DNA of 64,000 nucleotides from Bolinopsis microptera (GCF_026151205.1 NC_087073.1:6407001-6471000), one strand, 5' to 3'; numbered from the stretch's first letter, positions 10,443-20,231 are shown. Notes: generated by a model from the letters alone, not told the origin. Numbers and translations: made by a program.

Positions 10443-13400
10443 ATTTAAATCAAAAGTATGGAGTTAAACTGGGCTATATATAGGGTAGAGTTCACATGGT
10501 CTGTAAATCATAGCTGGCTGCTGGTTGATCACATCACTAATTATACGTCACATCACTAATTAATAATTATACGTCATATGATCGGGAGCAGGACTATTGA
10601 GCGGTGGACTGTTGAGCGGTGGACTGTAGGCCGGTGAAGGTCGGAAGTAGGACTGTAGAGCGGCCCTCCCTTATAGATCCCATAACACGAGGACTCTAGA
10701 GCGGTACCCTCCTATAACATGATGACTCTATAGCGGTTGAAAATTTGAAGATTGAACACTCAACGAAGCTAAGTTATACATTGTAACTCGTGATTGATTA
10801 TGGTCATGACATTCTAGGATGATAACTTGATTAAAGAGTTAATGAACATTTTCATTATAAATATTTCATTACTAATATTATAGTTTATCTTTATTTAAGA
10901 TTATTGGTCGGTCTCAACGTCTTCAAAAAAGACTGTTAACACTCTGCATATGTAGGTAGTTGTAGAAGAGGAGTAGGAATCGAATTTGATATAAGAAAAC
11001 TGGATACTCCGTGATATTTATACCATACCTTCGAAATCCTAACAAGATATCGCACTGCGATGGGATCTGATCTGAATCAGTCCCGTCACCAGATTGATGA
11101 ACATGAGATATCCTTAGTAGGCGCTAAAGCGTCACGCGATGCGATCCTCATTCCTAAATGATCTGCACGAACTTGATCGGTACTCAGCTTAGCGAAATCA
11201 CATTGATACGAACAGTTCACTAAAATACCGAATACACGTTTTACATTTTTGAGTAGCAGGGGAATATTTCAATCATTTGGAAGACGTTTAGACCGACCAA
11301 TAATCTTAAATTAAGTTACACTATAATATTAGTAATGAAATATTTATAATAAGTAAATGAAAATGTTCATTAACTCCATGACTCTTTAATAAAATTATCA
11401 TCCTAGAATGTCATGACCATAATCAATCACGAGTTACAATGTATAACTTAGCTTCGTTGAGTGTTCAATCTTCAAATTTTCAACCGCTATAGAGTCCTCA
11501 TGTTATAGGAGGGTACCGCTCTAGAGTCCTCGTGTTATGGGATCTATAAGGGAGGGCCGCTCTACAGTCCTACTTCCGACCTTCACCGGCCTACAGTCCA
11601 CCGCTCAACAGTCCACCGCTCTACAGTCCTCATTTTAGGATCGTACCGCTCTAAAGTCCTCATGTTGTGAGATCTATAAGGGCGGCCGCTCTAGAGTCCT
11701 ACCCTGGCGATTTGACACCGCTCTACAGTCCTACTTCCGACCTTCACCGACCTACAGTCCTACGCTCAACAGTCCTCCGCTCAATAGTCCTACAGCCGTC
11801 TACAGCCCTAATAATCGGGGCCCCCCCTTTGTCGTGCAGCCGAAGAAATGTTTGATGTAATAAGCATATATTTGCTTTTCCAACATGCATCGTAGAATAA
11901 AAAAGAGCAGGGTGGGCCAAAAGTCAGTGGACATACGTTGGCCTTAATAGCTCCGCCGTGTTTTATATTTGAGAGCTGTTGCTTTGCAGATGGCATACTG
12001 TATTTACTGGTTCGAGGATTCCGTCGTCAAAATTAGAAAATTCGAATATTTTAGACCACGCCCATTCAATATTAAAACACCTATACTGTTTTCTCTGAAC
12101 ATGCTGAACGCCTAATTTTTCAGAGACGGTAGATTATTTAATGTTGCATATTATCTGAAAAAAATGAGGCAAAACGGATTAGAAATGACGAAGTTATCAA
12201 GCATTTTCTGTACCTCGTTAACAAAATTAACTGGGTGATTATGTGACACCGTGACACGACACCTTAATTGAGCACCCTTAACAATTCCCATAATGTTTAA
12301 CGGGGTGGTTAACGGGGTCACCTAATCATGTGATTAGGTAAACCAATCACCTGATCACACGTAATGAATAAACTTGTTATGCTTCATATCTCGGTCATCT
12401 GAATGGCTACAATTCTAAATTTTTCAGGACAAACGTAATTCGAATGGCCAAAAACAATTCAAAAAATTTAGCTCGATCCGACTATCTAAACTATCAAATA
12501 AATGCAAAAATGAACCTTCATTCGAAAAATATGAACTCGAATATTTTTCGATTTGAAAAATTCCTCGAACCAGTGGTGGTAGTAAGTCATACCAGAAAGA
12601 ATTATTTCAATTGGGCACTCAGTAACTGAGCTATTAAGGCCAACGTATGTCCACTGACTTTTGGCCCACCCTGTATGTTTAATTAAGACATGACGATTAG
12701 CTATTTAAAGACTGACTGAGACGTGCTGCTTTCACAATATGTCTCAGTTAGTCTTTGAGTATCTTGATAATGATATCTTAGAGCTGAAAAATGGACAATG
12801 AGTATGACTGCTGAATTAAGTTATATAATATTGTATAGTCCAGATACGTATACCATAGACCTGCAACTTCAAATCACTTTTCTGATCTATTATTCCTTTC
12901 CTGTAGAGGTGTATCGAAACTATTTGTGCCAAACCAACTAGATATTTTTAACAATAAATAAGATGGTCAATGGTCATGGTACAAATTTTCCAAAGTTTCG
13001 TGTTTCGTTTCGTTTCTTGAATAATAGGTTTGATATAATCGAAAAGGCGTAACTACTTAGCCGCATTCCGCAACCATGCAATTCTAATTGATTGACCAGC
13101 TGTAAATTGCTCGTATGTGATATCCCCGCAGGAAATGATCAGGCTGTTGCAAATATGCCTATTAGTCTGGTATACAGTGAACATTGCATCTCTCCTAAAT
13201 AGCAGGTTTATATGTATTGAAGCCACGGTCAACCAAAATGACGGTGACGAGTGTAATGAGCACTGTTCGCTCTAATTCTCACTCTCCGGCCTATCATATG
13301 TTCACATATATCTTCCATATCCGTTCTAGTTCAGCGAAACTTCCACCGTCGTCTTGGTCTGCAGTTGAAACGATGAATATAGAAATTAATTTTGTGTGGT

Positions 13401-16400
13401 GATATTACTTTGTCGACGCGCCTAGTGTCTACACGGTCATCGATTATACCACATACATCGGGTGGTATCGGGCTACTCTTTATATTTTAGGATATATTGT
13501 TTAACAGGAGACCATTGGTTTTGTTTCCTTTGTTTTTGCTACTTATTTATTTGACAGTATCGTGTGTACTGGTGTTTAGATCACGAATATATCGTATTCT
13601 CCTCAGATCTTAAGATTGACCGTTCATATTTTGTACGACAAAGCAAAAGCTTTTCTTCTATTGTAATTTGTTGTAATTTATATGACTTGGGGTATATCGG
13701 TAGTACTCCTAGATTTTGTTACGGTCTTGCAGATAAACTACATATACATTTACCGGGATGGTTAATAGCAGGATATAACTAATACGTTAACTTTGTACCT
13801 AGAGAACCTAAGAGATGAGAGGTTCGAACTTAACGCGCAAAAGGACGACAATAAAGTTGCGAGATGACAAACCAAGACGGAACCCTTACAGTTCAGCTCC
13901 ACCCACGGCTAAAGAGTCAAGACAAGGTAACCAAGCAAACAAGGAACATCAACAAGAACTTTTCGTCAGTAGGGGGACAGGGGATGCCGGAACGACGGAT
14001 GGCAAACGTAATCGCTGGAAGACGGCTGGAAGCAAAGCCAAGGGACAAAACATATTGGAAAATGCCGTGTCCTCAATATTCAACCCCATGTTGGCGAGGG
14101 CGCGTGCGTATGTTCACATCATAGTGGCTGGCGAGAGATTCAAAACAACCCGGGCAACGGTGAACCAGTACCCCCAAACTCTGTTAAGTAGTAAGGATAA
14201 TAAGGAGTACTGGGATGAGGAGAGGAAGGCTTTAGTGTTCCCGAACCAGTGCAGGCTCTCTTTTGATAATATCCTGTACTTCTACCAAAGTAGAGGACTG
14301 CTTGCCTGTCCTCCAAATATTAGCATGGACAGATTTAAGGAAGAATGCAGATTTTTCAAGATCCCTCAGGAATGTTTAGACAGGTGCGAACATGGTGTGG
14401 TTCTAGACATGGTCTTAGAAATGGAGCAAGAGACTCAACCAACAAGTCTCTTCACAAAATGGAGGAAGAAAGTAATGGCACCGGGAGGGTTCCGGAAAAA
14501 ACTCTTGGGCGGGATTGACATGGTCGCTACAGTTGTTTTCGTCATGATGCTCATGCTCATGACGCATTATTCAGACCCAAACGGAGTAAAGGATCATCAC
14601 GTTGAAAGAGATAAGATTGCAACCAATGTTTTGTCGTACCTATCCACAATATGTGTCTTGTGGTTTGTCATTCACTACAGCATAAACATCCTGAGCACTA
14701 ACGACAAAAAAGGGTACTGTCTTGGTTTGCTCAGCCTCATAGATTTCCTTGTAGTCAGTTCCTTTATCGTTGATATTTGCAGTAAGCACGCAAATGTAGA
14801 TCAGAAAATTAAGGATACTATAACGAATGTGAGGATATTGATAGGAGTAGCCCGGCAGCTTTGTCTTGCACGGTACTCCACATTGCTCTACTGTCTAGGA
14901 ACTGCTCTCGTGAAAAGTGGCAAGGACCTCCTCCATATACTCTACATATTAATGATTGTGATTTTGGTATTTTCCAGTGCTGCATTCTTTTTCGAAACTG
15001 AAAGCGGTCTTCACATTGTCGACGAGGAAGTTCTTTGGCACAAAGTTCAACAATCTTTCGAGATCGGAGCAAATGAATCGGTGTTTAAAGAGCTTGCGAG
15101 TATAGTAAATGAGGATAACGAATCTAAAGTAGAATTGGAAGGTCCATATATCATTAGAAACGAGAATAATTCGAATTATGCGGACAATCATCGGAGCTTT
15201 ACATCAGTAATAAATTGGGAAATGAATTTTACAGACTTAACAAAAAGCAAACTTGGAAAACCTGCAAAACCTGATGATTGTCGGGCCAGCTTACATTTTC
15301 ACGAGAATGAAAGTTATATTTCTAATAAATCATTCTCCCAGTATATAGAGGACGACAACTTCAAAGAATACATGAATTTTGTACCAATCATATATAATAT
15401 GACACTACAGATGTTGATTATAGAAGATTACATTGTAATGAATCTAACGTCGTGGAATGTCACCGTGGAGATAAATTCACGATTTGTTAGCATTCCAGCA
15501 TCACTCTGGTGGGGCTTCATCACAATCACAACAGGTACAGAGCGCTCACAAAGTAGCTTTACTAACTTACTCTACAATATCTTTATTATCATAAGATCAT
15601 GGTTAATTTATCGAGTTAATTTGTACTGAATACACCATTTTCAGTTGGATACGGTGATCTGGCACCCCGAACAACGTGGGGCAAACTGATTAGTGCAACA
15701 CTGGCCCTGACTGGCATACCTCTCATAGCCATCCCACTTCCTCTCATCATGAACAAGTTTACTCAGCTCTACAAAGCTAAGAAATATGAGGACAAGCTGG
15801 AAGAGAAAGCTGCTAAGTTATTAAAGGAACGTGCAGCTAAGAAGAAGAGAGAAGAAAAAGACGAAAAGGATGCGGCTACTGCGGCTTTGCGCAGCGTTAG
15901 CAGAAAACGGTTCGAGAAACAGAATTACGTTATAGAGTGCGATGAAAATAATGGCGCATCTCTAACAACGTGCCAAGATAAAACTGCAAGTCAACCTTGG
16001 ACACAAAAGTTGAAGCTAAATGACAGAGGGAAACCATATCAATTGTGTTCTGAGACTGAAGAATTGACAACAGAGGAGTGCGATGTGAAAACTGAAAGAA
16101 ACGATCAAACGATAAGTAATCCTTGGAAAAGAAGGTTAAACGAGAAAAAGAATTTACCTATTATGTTTTCTGAGACTAAAAAATGCACAACAGAGGAGTA
16201 CGATGTGACAACTGAAAGCAACGCTCAAACAATAAGTAATACTAGGAAACAAAGGTCGAACCTACGCGTGAAAAATAGTTTACCTTCGTTGTTTCCTGAG
16301 ATTACAGAGTGTGAAACGGAAGACAGCGAGGAGGAAACTAAGGAGGAAACTGAAAGCAATTTAGGCCCGGACAATTTGTTACCAGACAGAGAGGACTGTA

Positions 16401-18354
16401 AGAAATAAAAAAGACGTTAAAATATTAAGTTTTGGGACAGCAGAAGAACTTTAAACTTTAAAAACTGAAATACCTCACTTTCTTTTTATTCGTTTATCTA
16501 CATTCTTACCGGGACGTTAACTGACTGAAAGTCAGGTAAAATCTGCCAGCTATGTAACTTGGCGAATTTCACCAAATTTTCTTTCAAGTCTGACCAAGGA
16601 TCTGTAATCCTGTACTCCTGAGAAGTTGGAGGAAAATGATTAAAACTCAAGTTATCAGCAATTGAGAACTAATCATTTTTCTGTCTTTAATCTTGTAACT
16701 TCATCTTGTATCTTTTAAATACTTTAATATAAACCGACTTTAGATGTGATCTCAAATTACCGTGTCTTCAAGAAATGGATTATTTCCAAACCTCCTTGAC
16801 AGCAGGATCAGTAACATTGGCACACTCAATGTAGTAATGAGCCACTAACTGTACAAATAACGTCACCACTGTCTCAGTTAGAGTATCAAGAAACTCTGTT
16901 CCTGGAGGAAAATGCATTTAAACATCTTAAAAGCTTTAGTGGACATGAAATAATAGTGTTTTCAAGTAGGCAGTACCATGAGCCGTCTTTCATTAAATGA
17001 ATTTAAAATCTCCATGATATGTAGACTCAATACAACAGTAATTACCCTTGCTGAGTATAAGAGGCATAAGCTCGAGTATCAACATTTTACGAAGAGGATT
17101 GATGGATCCCAGTTCGGATCCTTGTTGCTGCTCGTACTTAATCAGGACTTTAGCGGCTGATATAGCATGTTGTGCGATGGCGGAGGGATAGGCTCGCATC
17201 ATCTGTAATAAGAGTAAGGGTAATGGATAATAATCTTACTGAAAACCGTGCGACATTCTAAATTTTCGTTTCCCGCGTTGCCAATGCTGATCAAACTTCG
17301 TTAAATCGGCAATAACGCAAAATTAAACGCGCGTGAAATAAAATAATTGATTTTTGCGCGCGATAACGTCTACCTAAAAACCGTTCGGCGGTGACTCACT
17401 TGGCGTCATTACGTGCGATTAACTTCGAACAAAACAATATTGATGTAAAAGCTAATGGCCAAACAGACCGATTGTTCCGTAATTTCGATCTGTAACAGAT
17501 GACTCATCACGGGGGTTGATAAAGAGACTTCAGAAATACTGACCTGGAGCACGGTGGATGTACACGCTAGTTTATCGTGGCTCTGAGAGGTTGCTATAGT
17601 AAGGTAAATCCCCTGTTGTTCTGCAAGAGTTAGTGACTTCAAGACGTCCACCTGAAGTAGTAGATTTTCAGTAATCATTTAGAAATTGAGCCTTTTCTGT
17701 ATAACTTCAATATCTGTAAGCAAGAATATGTACACTGTACAGTTGTCGAAAAGCGATTAATAATTATGAATTATGCAGCATAAATTGTCATAATATATAT
17801 TTGCATATTTTAACATGTGGAAAGGATGGTAACAGAACGTCTAATAGTTGTTAAGTTATAGCGACCTAAAAGATCTGACAAAATGTATGGCCCAGTCTAA
17901 GATCTACAAAAAAAGGTATAGTTGTGGAACACAACAAGAAAATTGAGAATAATCTTGCACGAGTAGTATAATCAAAGTACCTCGACAGAATTACTATCGC
18001 TGTTAACAAGGGCCAGAAGGTCAGTAAGATGTCTCACTAACTCGGGATCATCTGGAAACTCTTTCAGGATCTTGCTCAACTCGTCTTATAGTTTGGAATA
18101 GTTAATTAGTTGATCGGTAAATGAACCATCCTTCCGAAGAAGAGCTGTAACTACAACATTATTTAGGAGGAAGAAGTGAATTATAAGTTCTAATATATTA
18201 TGAGTTATTATGTATGTGTATATGAGCCATTATCAAGTTAAACTGACGCACCAGCCGCAACCGGTACCAGAGAGTTGTTAAGGTGCCACTGATAAAGCGC
18301 TAGATGCAGGGCGCAGTTTTTAGAGTGAACAACTAAACCTGTCAGCAACCACAT
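2188..18354 (-). CDS. Large helix-rich protein, unnamed (3' part; ten exons)
   Basis: Ten minus-strand exons chain with consistent phase: 18354-18252, 18084-17981, 17651-17544, 17202-17046, 16901-16792, 16617-16510, 8702-8535, 5065-4950, 4242-4079 and 2810-2188, giving about 586 residues to the stop. The first may not be the true first exon, since it begins at an acceptor (CCTCAG) followed directly by ATG. Predicted content is almost entirely amphipathic helices (for example MMRAYPSAIAQHAISAAKVL), as in HEAT/ARM-type scaffolds, with one basic nuclear-localisation-like patch PARKRRR in the 5065 exon. The last exon is about 207 codons. I do not recognise the family and name no function. Two plus-strand genes lie within its introns (3052-3873 and 13815-16408), and the 16510-8702 intron (about 7.8 kb) is full of transposons. 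The weakest junctions are the GTTTGG donor after 16792 and the GTTCGT donor after 4079. Confidence 0.6.
3052..3873 (+). CDS. Unrecognised basic, probably secreted protein (5' end uncertain)
   Basis: One open frame ends at a TGA at 3871-3873. The first in-frame ATG is at 3052, but the frame is open from 2908. The part before the ATG reads as a good signal peptide core (ICVLLITFILIMQGNVFA), so the start codon probably lies in an unseen upstream exon or is supplied by splicing near 2991-2997. Visible features are three sequons near the N terminus, a QCGCCDIYW cysteine cluster, a basic helical stretch (about residues 145-215 of the open frame) and a Pro/Ser-rich tail. It has no relative I can name. 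It lies on the opposite strand inside an intron of the long helix-rich gene, and an AATAAA follows about 90 bases after the stop. Confidence 0.5.
   Translation: MQGNVFAAIPTNETDCPISKVHSARSSQINLSSNTYNRPSSGQGDKRKHKETSFKVPNKDGVELRTVESTDTTTQNSSLIDILPNLNKPDYEHPLVQCGCCDIYWTPYFARVIRARFNVDLKCRSKKGTPFYGIKTPATRSKLSKWLKNSAVTARRQGMHVKEAVGRRWLELGPWRNQLQNPDYIEKVKMEQEIDRLRRALEESYDAERSRSLPLQYGELDTSFESSPPHIQPHISKRLDPIQNPHNSFKLDPSFSNNLHGRTHKVSFGENST
3965..3970 (+). terminator. Polyadenylation signal AATAAA
   Basis: Canonical AATAAA about 92 bases after the stop of the preceding plus-strand gene, followed by TG/T-rich sequence (TTTTGTCTTT). It supports a real transcript ending near 3990-4010. Confidence 0.55.
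4574..4925. repeat. 9-bp tandem array (AAGGTAACT)n
   Basis: About 350 bp of imperfect 9-base units AAGGTAACT with variants AAGGTTACT and AAGGTCACT. Each unit contains GGTAAC, which resembles a 5' splice site on the plus strand. The array ends about 25 bases from a coding exon of the minus-strand helix-rich gene, so it is intronic. Confidence 0.95.
5360..7258. repeat. Minisatellite, ~40-bp unit
   Basis: About 1.9 kb of diverged tandem units, typically 40-42 bp, built on GTGGGTCTGGCAACCAGAAT plus GGTGGGTCTGCAATCTAGAA, with alternates ending CTCTAGAAGA. Many units lack stop codons on both strands, producing overlapping open frames in opposite directions that are not genes. It lies in the intron between the 5065 and 8702 exons of the helix-rich gene. 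Confidence 0.95.
7258..8290. mobile_element. C-rich repeat element with short terminal inverted repeats
   Basis: The left end GACACGTAGCC-AAGGGGAAG and the reverse complement of the right end GACACGTAGCC-GGGGCGAAG form a short inverted repeat. The interior is about seven tandem units of roughly 95-130 bp, each with ACTTTGTATTATTGTGATGT, then AAATGTCGTCTAAAACAC, AATTTCTCAAAAATTTTC and a G/C stem (GGGGGCTGCGCCCCC) leading into a C run. There is no coding capacity. It could be a hAT-type non-autonomous element whose interior has amplified. Confidence 0.65.
9605..9930 (-). pseudogene. GIY-YIG endonuclease fragment of a Penelope-like retroelement
   Basis: Read on the minus strand, an open frame begins just after a stop with TSLICNNIYIGETCRRAHDR, followed by LGEHL, a conserved glutamate region and a basic C terminus ending in KRDELETIKRFL. 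NNIYIGET matches the YIG half of the GIY-YIG nuclease signature; CxxxYIGxTxRxxxxRxxEH is the form seen at the C terminus of Penelope-like retroelement proteins. The reverse transcriptase is not readable upstream, so this is a truncated copy. In the host element such a nuclease nicks DNA to prime reverse transcription. Confidence 0.75.
10252..10448. repeat. Small MITE with poly-C tract
   Basis: Left end ATTTAAATGGGGGCATACAA followed by CGGTCATTAATG; right end CATTAATGACCGTTGTAC, a run of about fifty C, then CATTTAAAT. These are inverted copies, with the poly-C replacing the five G of the left arm. The centre has short ATTAATGGGCATAA-type tandem units. Non-coding. Confidence 0.75.
10580..11810. 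mobile_element. Foldback element, ~340-bp inverted arms
   Basis: About 10585-10930 and 11275-11620 are near-perfect reverse complements (for example GATTGAACACTCAACGAAGC, TTGTAACTCGTGATTGATTA and ATGAACATTTTCATTA on the left, each inverted on the right), with a roughly 340-bp unique centre. The distal part of each arm contains repeats of GGACTNNNGAGCGG, with extra copies in the right end (11620-11800). No transposase is visible. The arms could pair into a very long hairpin. Confidence 0.8.
11908..12673. mobile_element. Mariner-like MITE, copy 1
   Basis: 766 bp bounded by near-perfect 45-bp inverted repeats starting CAGGGTGGGCCAAAAGTCAG and ending at AGCTC. CAGGGTG-type ends followed by CCAAAAGT are typical of Tc1/mariner-group elements. 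A second copy of the same family, in opposite orientation, is at 59236-60214. The interior has no transposase frame, so it is non-autonomous. Confidence 0.8.
12674..13814. other. 5' flank of the Kv gene; no gene seen
   Basis: Apart from the short inverted repeat at its start, I see no supported exon or repeat here. It is expected to hold the promoter and 5' UTR of the plus-strand Kv gene and is also intron of the minus-strand helix-rich gene. No convincing TATA box or operator was identified. Confidence 0.4.
12707..12756. repeat. Short inverted repeat
   Basis: AAAGACTGACTGAGAC and GTCTCAGTTAGTCTTT are 16-bp arms with one mismatch around an 18-bp loop, between the MITE and the Kv gene. Function unknown. 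Confidence 0.6.
13815..16408 (+). CDS. Voltage-gated-type (Kv) potassium channel with giant turret
   Basis: Exons 13815-15534 and 15645-16408 (donor ACAG|GTACAG, acceptor TTTTCAG) encode 827 residues. Order: basic N terminus; T1/BTB tetramerisation domain about 97-193 (HIIVAGERFKTTRATVNQYP, ILYFYQSRG); S1 231-250; S2 271-293; S3 303-323; S4 337-356; S5 371-393; extracellular turret 394-558; pore helix with SLWWGFITIT; filter TTVGYGD, spanning the intron; S6 with PLP where Shaker has PVP; then a 220-residue charged tail. The fold and filter indicate a tetrameric K+-selective channel of the plasma membrane. Two departures stand out. S4 keeps only two Shaker-register arginines. The turret is about 165 residues with some nine sequons, against roughly 20-30 residues in usual Kv channels. 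Gating by voltage is therefore doubtful. It sits inside an intron of an opposite-strand gene. Confidence 0.92.
16409..16509 (+). other. 3' UTR of the Kv gene
   Basis: An AATAAA overlaps the stop region at about 16403-16410 and AT-rich sequence follows. The next minus-strand exon of the surrounding helix-rich gene ends at 16510, so the Kv 3' UTR must be short or overlap that exon in antisense. Confidence 0.35.
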
Positions 18355-18477
18355 CTGAGGGTAATATTAAGATAAGTTTAAAGGAGATATAATTGCTTGA
18401 TTAAAATATGGTTAGTTAGATTTATTTAGTGTCCAATTTTCAGCTGTAGTCAGTAAGTCCCAAATAAAGATTACAAA

Positions 18478-19256
18478 TTGCTCCAGACCTGTTGTTGTAC
18501 CCCCCCCCCCTACAGACCTGTTGTTGTCCCCCCCTACAGACCTGTTGTTATACCCCCCCCCCTACAGACCTGTTGTTGTACCCCCCCCCCCTACAGACCT
18601 GTTGTTGTCCCCCCCCCCCCCCTACAGACCTGTTGTTGTCCCCCCCCCCCCTACAGACCTGTTGTTGTCCCCCCCCCCTACAGACCTGTTGTTGTACCCC
18701 CCCCCCTACAGACCTGTTGTTGTACCCCCCCCCCCCCCCCCTACAGACCTGTTGTTGTACCCCCCCCCCCTACAGACCTGTTGTTGTCCCCCCCCTACAG
18801 ACCTGTTGTTGTCCCCCCCCCCCTACAGACCTGTTGTTGTCCCCCCCCCTACAGACCTGTTGTTGTACCCCCCCCCTACAGACCTGTTGTTGTCCCCCCC
18901 CCTACAGACCTGTTGTTGTCCCCCCCTCCCTACAGACCTGTTGTTGTACCCCCCCCCCCCCCTACAGACCTGTTGTTGTCCCCCCCCCCCTACAGACCTG
19001 TTGTTGTCCCCCCCTCCCTACAGACCTGTTGTTGTACCCCCCCTACAGACCTGTTGTTGTACCCCCCCACCCACCCCCCCCTACAGACCTGTTGTCCTCC
19101 CCCCCCCCCCCCCCTACAGAAGTGTTGTACCCCCCCCCCCCCTACAGACCTGTTGTTGCCCCCCCCCCCCCTACAGACCTGTTGTTGTCCCCCCCCCCCC
19201 CATACAGACCTGTTGTTGTACCCCCCCCCCCCCCCTACAGACCTGTTGTTGTACAG
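18478..19256. repeat. Minisatellite TACAGACCTGTTGTTGT-(C)n
   Basis: About 27 tandem units, each CCTACAGACCTGTTGTTGT plus 5-18 C. All three plus frames are open because the units have no stops. The frames read as Cys/Pro-rich repeats with no splice or start context, so I do not call a gene. The minus strand is a series of G runs with strong quadruplex potential. Confidence 0.97.
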
Positions 19257-20231
19257 CCGATTGTTCCTGATCACGTGACTTGTCTATAAACCACTCCGGA
19301 TAAGGACTCGTGTAATGTACTGTATTATCTTCCACCTCCATTTCTATCATTTATAGCGAGAACAATTAGTTAATAATTGTAATTCAATTTATTTGTAAAA
19401 TGTTAAAATCTTTTGCGATTATGAATCGACGAAACCCCCAATTTCGAAAAATTGTTCTGGATAATAAGAGCAGAGTCGTAAATAGCTTTTATGATTCACG
19501 AATAAAACAAAATTCAGGGATGAAAGAATATTCATAAAGGAAAAAAATTATCAAATATTATTTTAGCATTGAACAAGTAAAAATATAAAAATGTCATCAT
19601 ATATTATATTTAAATCAGATATGAAATTATTCATAATCTTCAACTAAAAACAAAATTGAATTTGAAAAGCGGCCAAATAAGATCCTTCCTTGATGTATGT
19701 GACCTTCGAGGAGCTTCACAATTATATTTTAAAACAGATACAGCAGCAAAATTCAGTTACAAATTATTGGTCTAAAAATATGGCCAAAATAAGAAAGTGG
19801 GAAAACAGCAGATTTCTATTTGTCTAGAAATCTGCTGTTGCAATATCTGGGGCATTATCTGTTATGTAGCTTTATCTGGAATCTTAAACCATGTGGAACA
19901 AGACGTGTGCCAACTTTGCGAATAAAATAGCATCAATATATTATTTTGGTATACTTTTGCGTTATGAGATCTTGCAGAGGAGCTTTAATTATTTAATGTA
20001 AGCATATAATATTATAGTCCTATACAAAATTGACAGTTAAATTATTGTTCAAAATCTTCTCAGCAAAACATCGAGACAAGATTCAACTTCACAAAATCGA
20101 TATTAACGAATTAAAAATCAATCAAAAACTTAGCTGCTTAATTTGAAAACAAAACGCAGTTGATGCAAAGCTAAAATACGGAACTATCATAAAAATTTCA
20201 CTAGACTATGAGCTAACTATCAACAATAAAG
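19257..20231. other. AT-rich intergenic region with one tight hairpin
   Basis: No exon is supported. The only structure is a perfect hairpin at 19804-19839 (AACAGCAGATTTCTA, six-base loop, TAGAAATCTGCTGTT). Confidence 0.5.

Larger units (their letters stand above)
8880..11838. mobile_element. Composite element with ~70-bp terminal inverted repeats, split by a foldback insertion
   Basis: The left terminus 8880-8952 contains CGACAAAGGGGGGCCC, CGATTATTAGGG, ATCATATGACGTATAATTAG and TGATGTGACG. Its inverted copy is in two pieces: 11808-11838 (outer part) and about 10530-10580 (inner part). The 1.2-kb foldback at 10580-11810 lies exactly between, so joining the two pieces recreates the left terminus. 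The interior holds a Penelope-type GIY-YIG fragment, a short direct repeat (9968 and 10475, around TATAGGGTAGAGTTCACATG) and a small MITE. Penelope-like elements often carry inverted terminal repeats, so all this may be one decayed element; that part is inference. Confidence 0.6.

Noticed and set aside
13815-13840. GGTTCGAA as a tRNA T-loop
   Set aside because: No acceptor or anticodon stems can be formed around it; it is the start of the Kv coding region.
18478-19289. Cys/Pro-rich ORFs of about 250-266 residues in three plus frames
   Set aside because: All three frames are open only because the C-rich repeat lacks stops. There is no conserved frame and no promoter or splice context.
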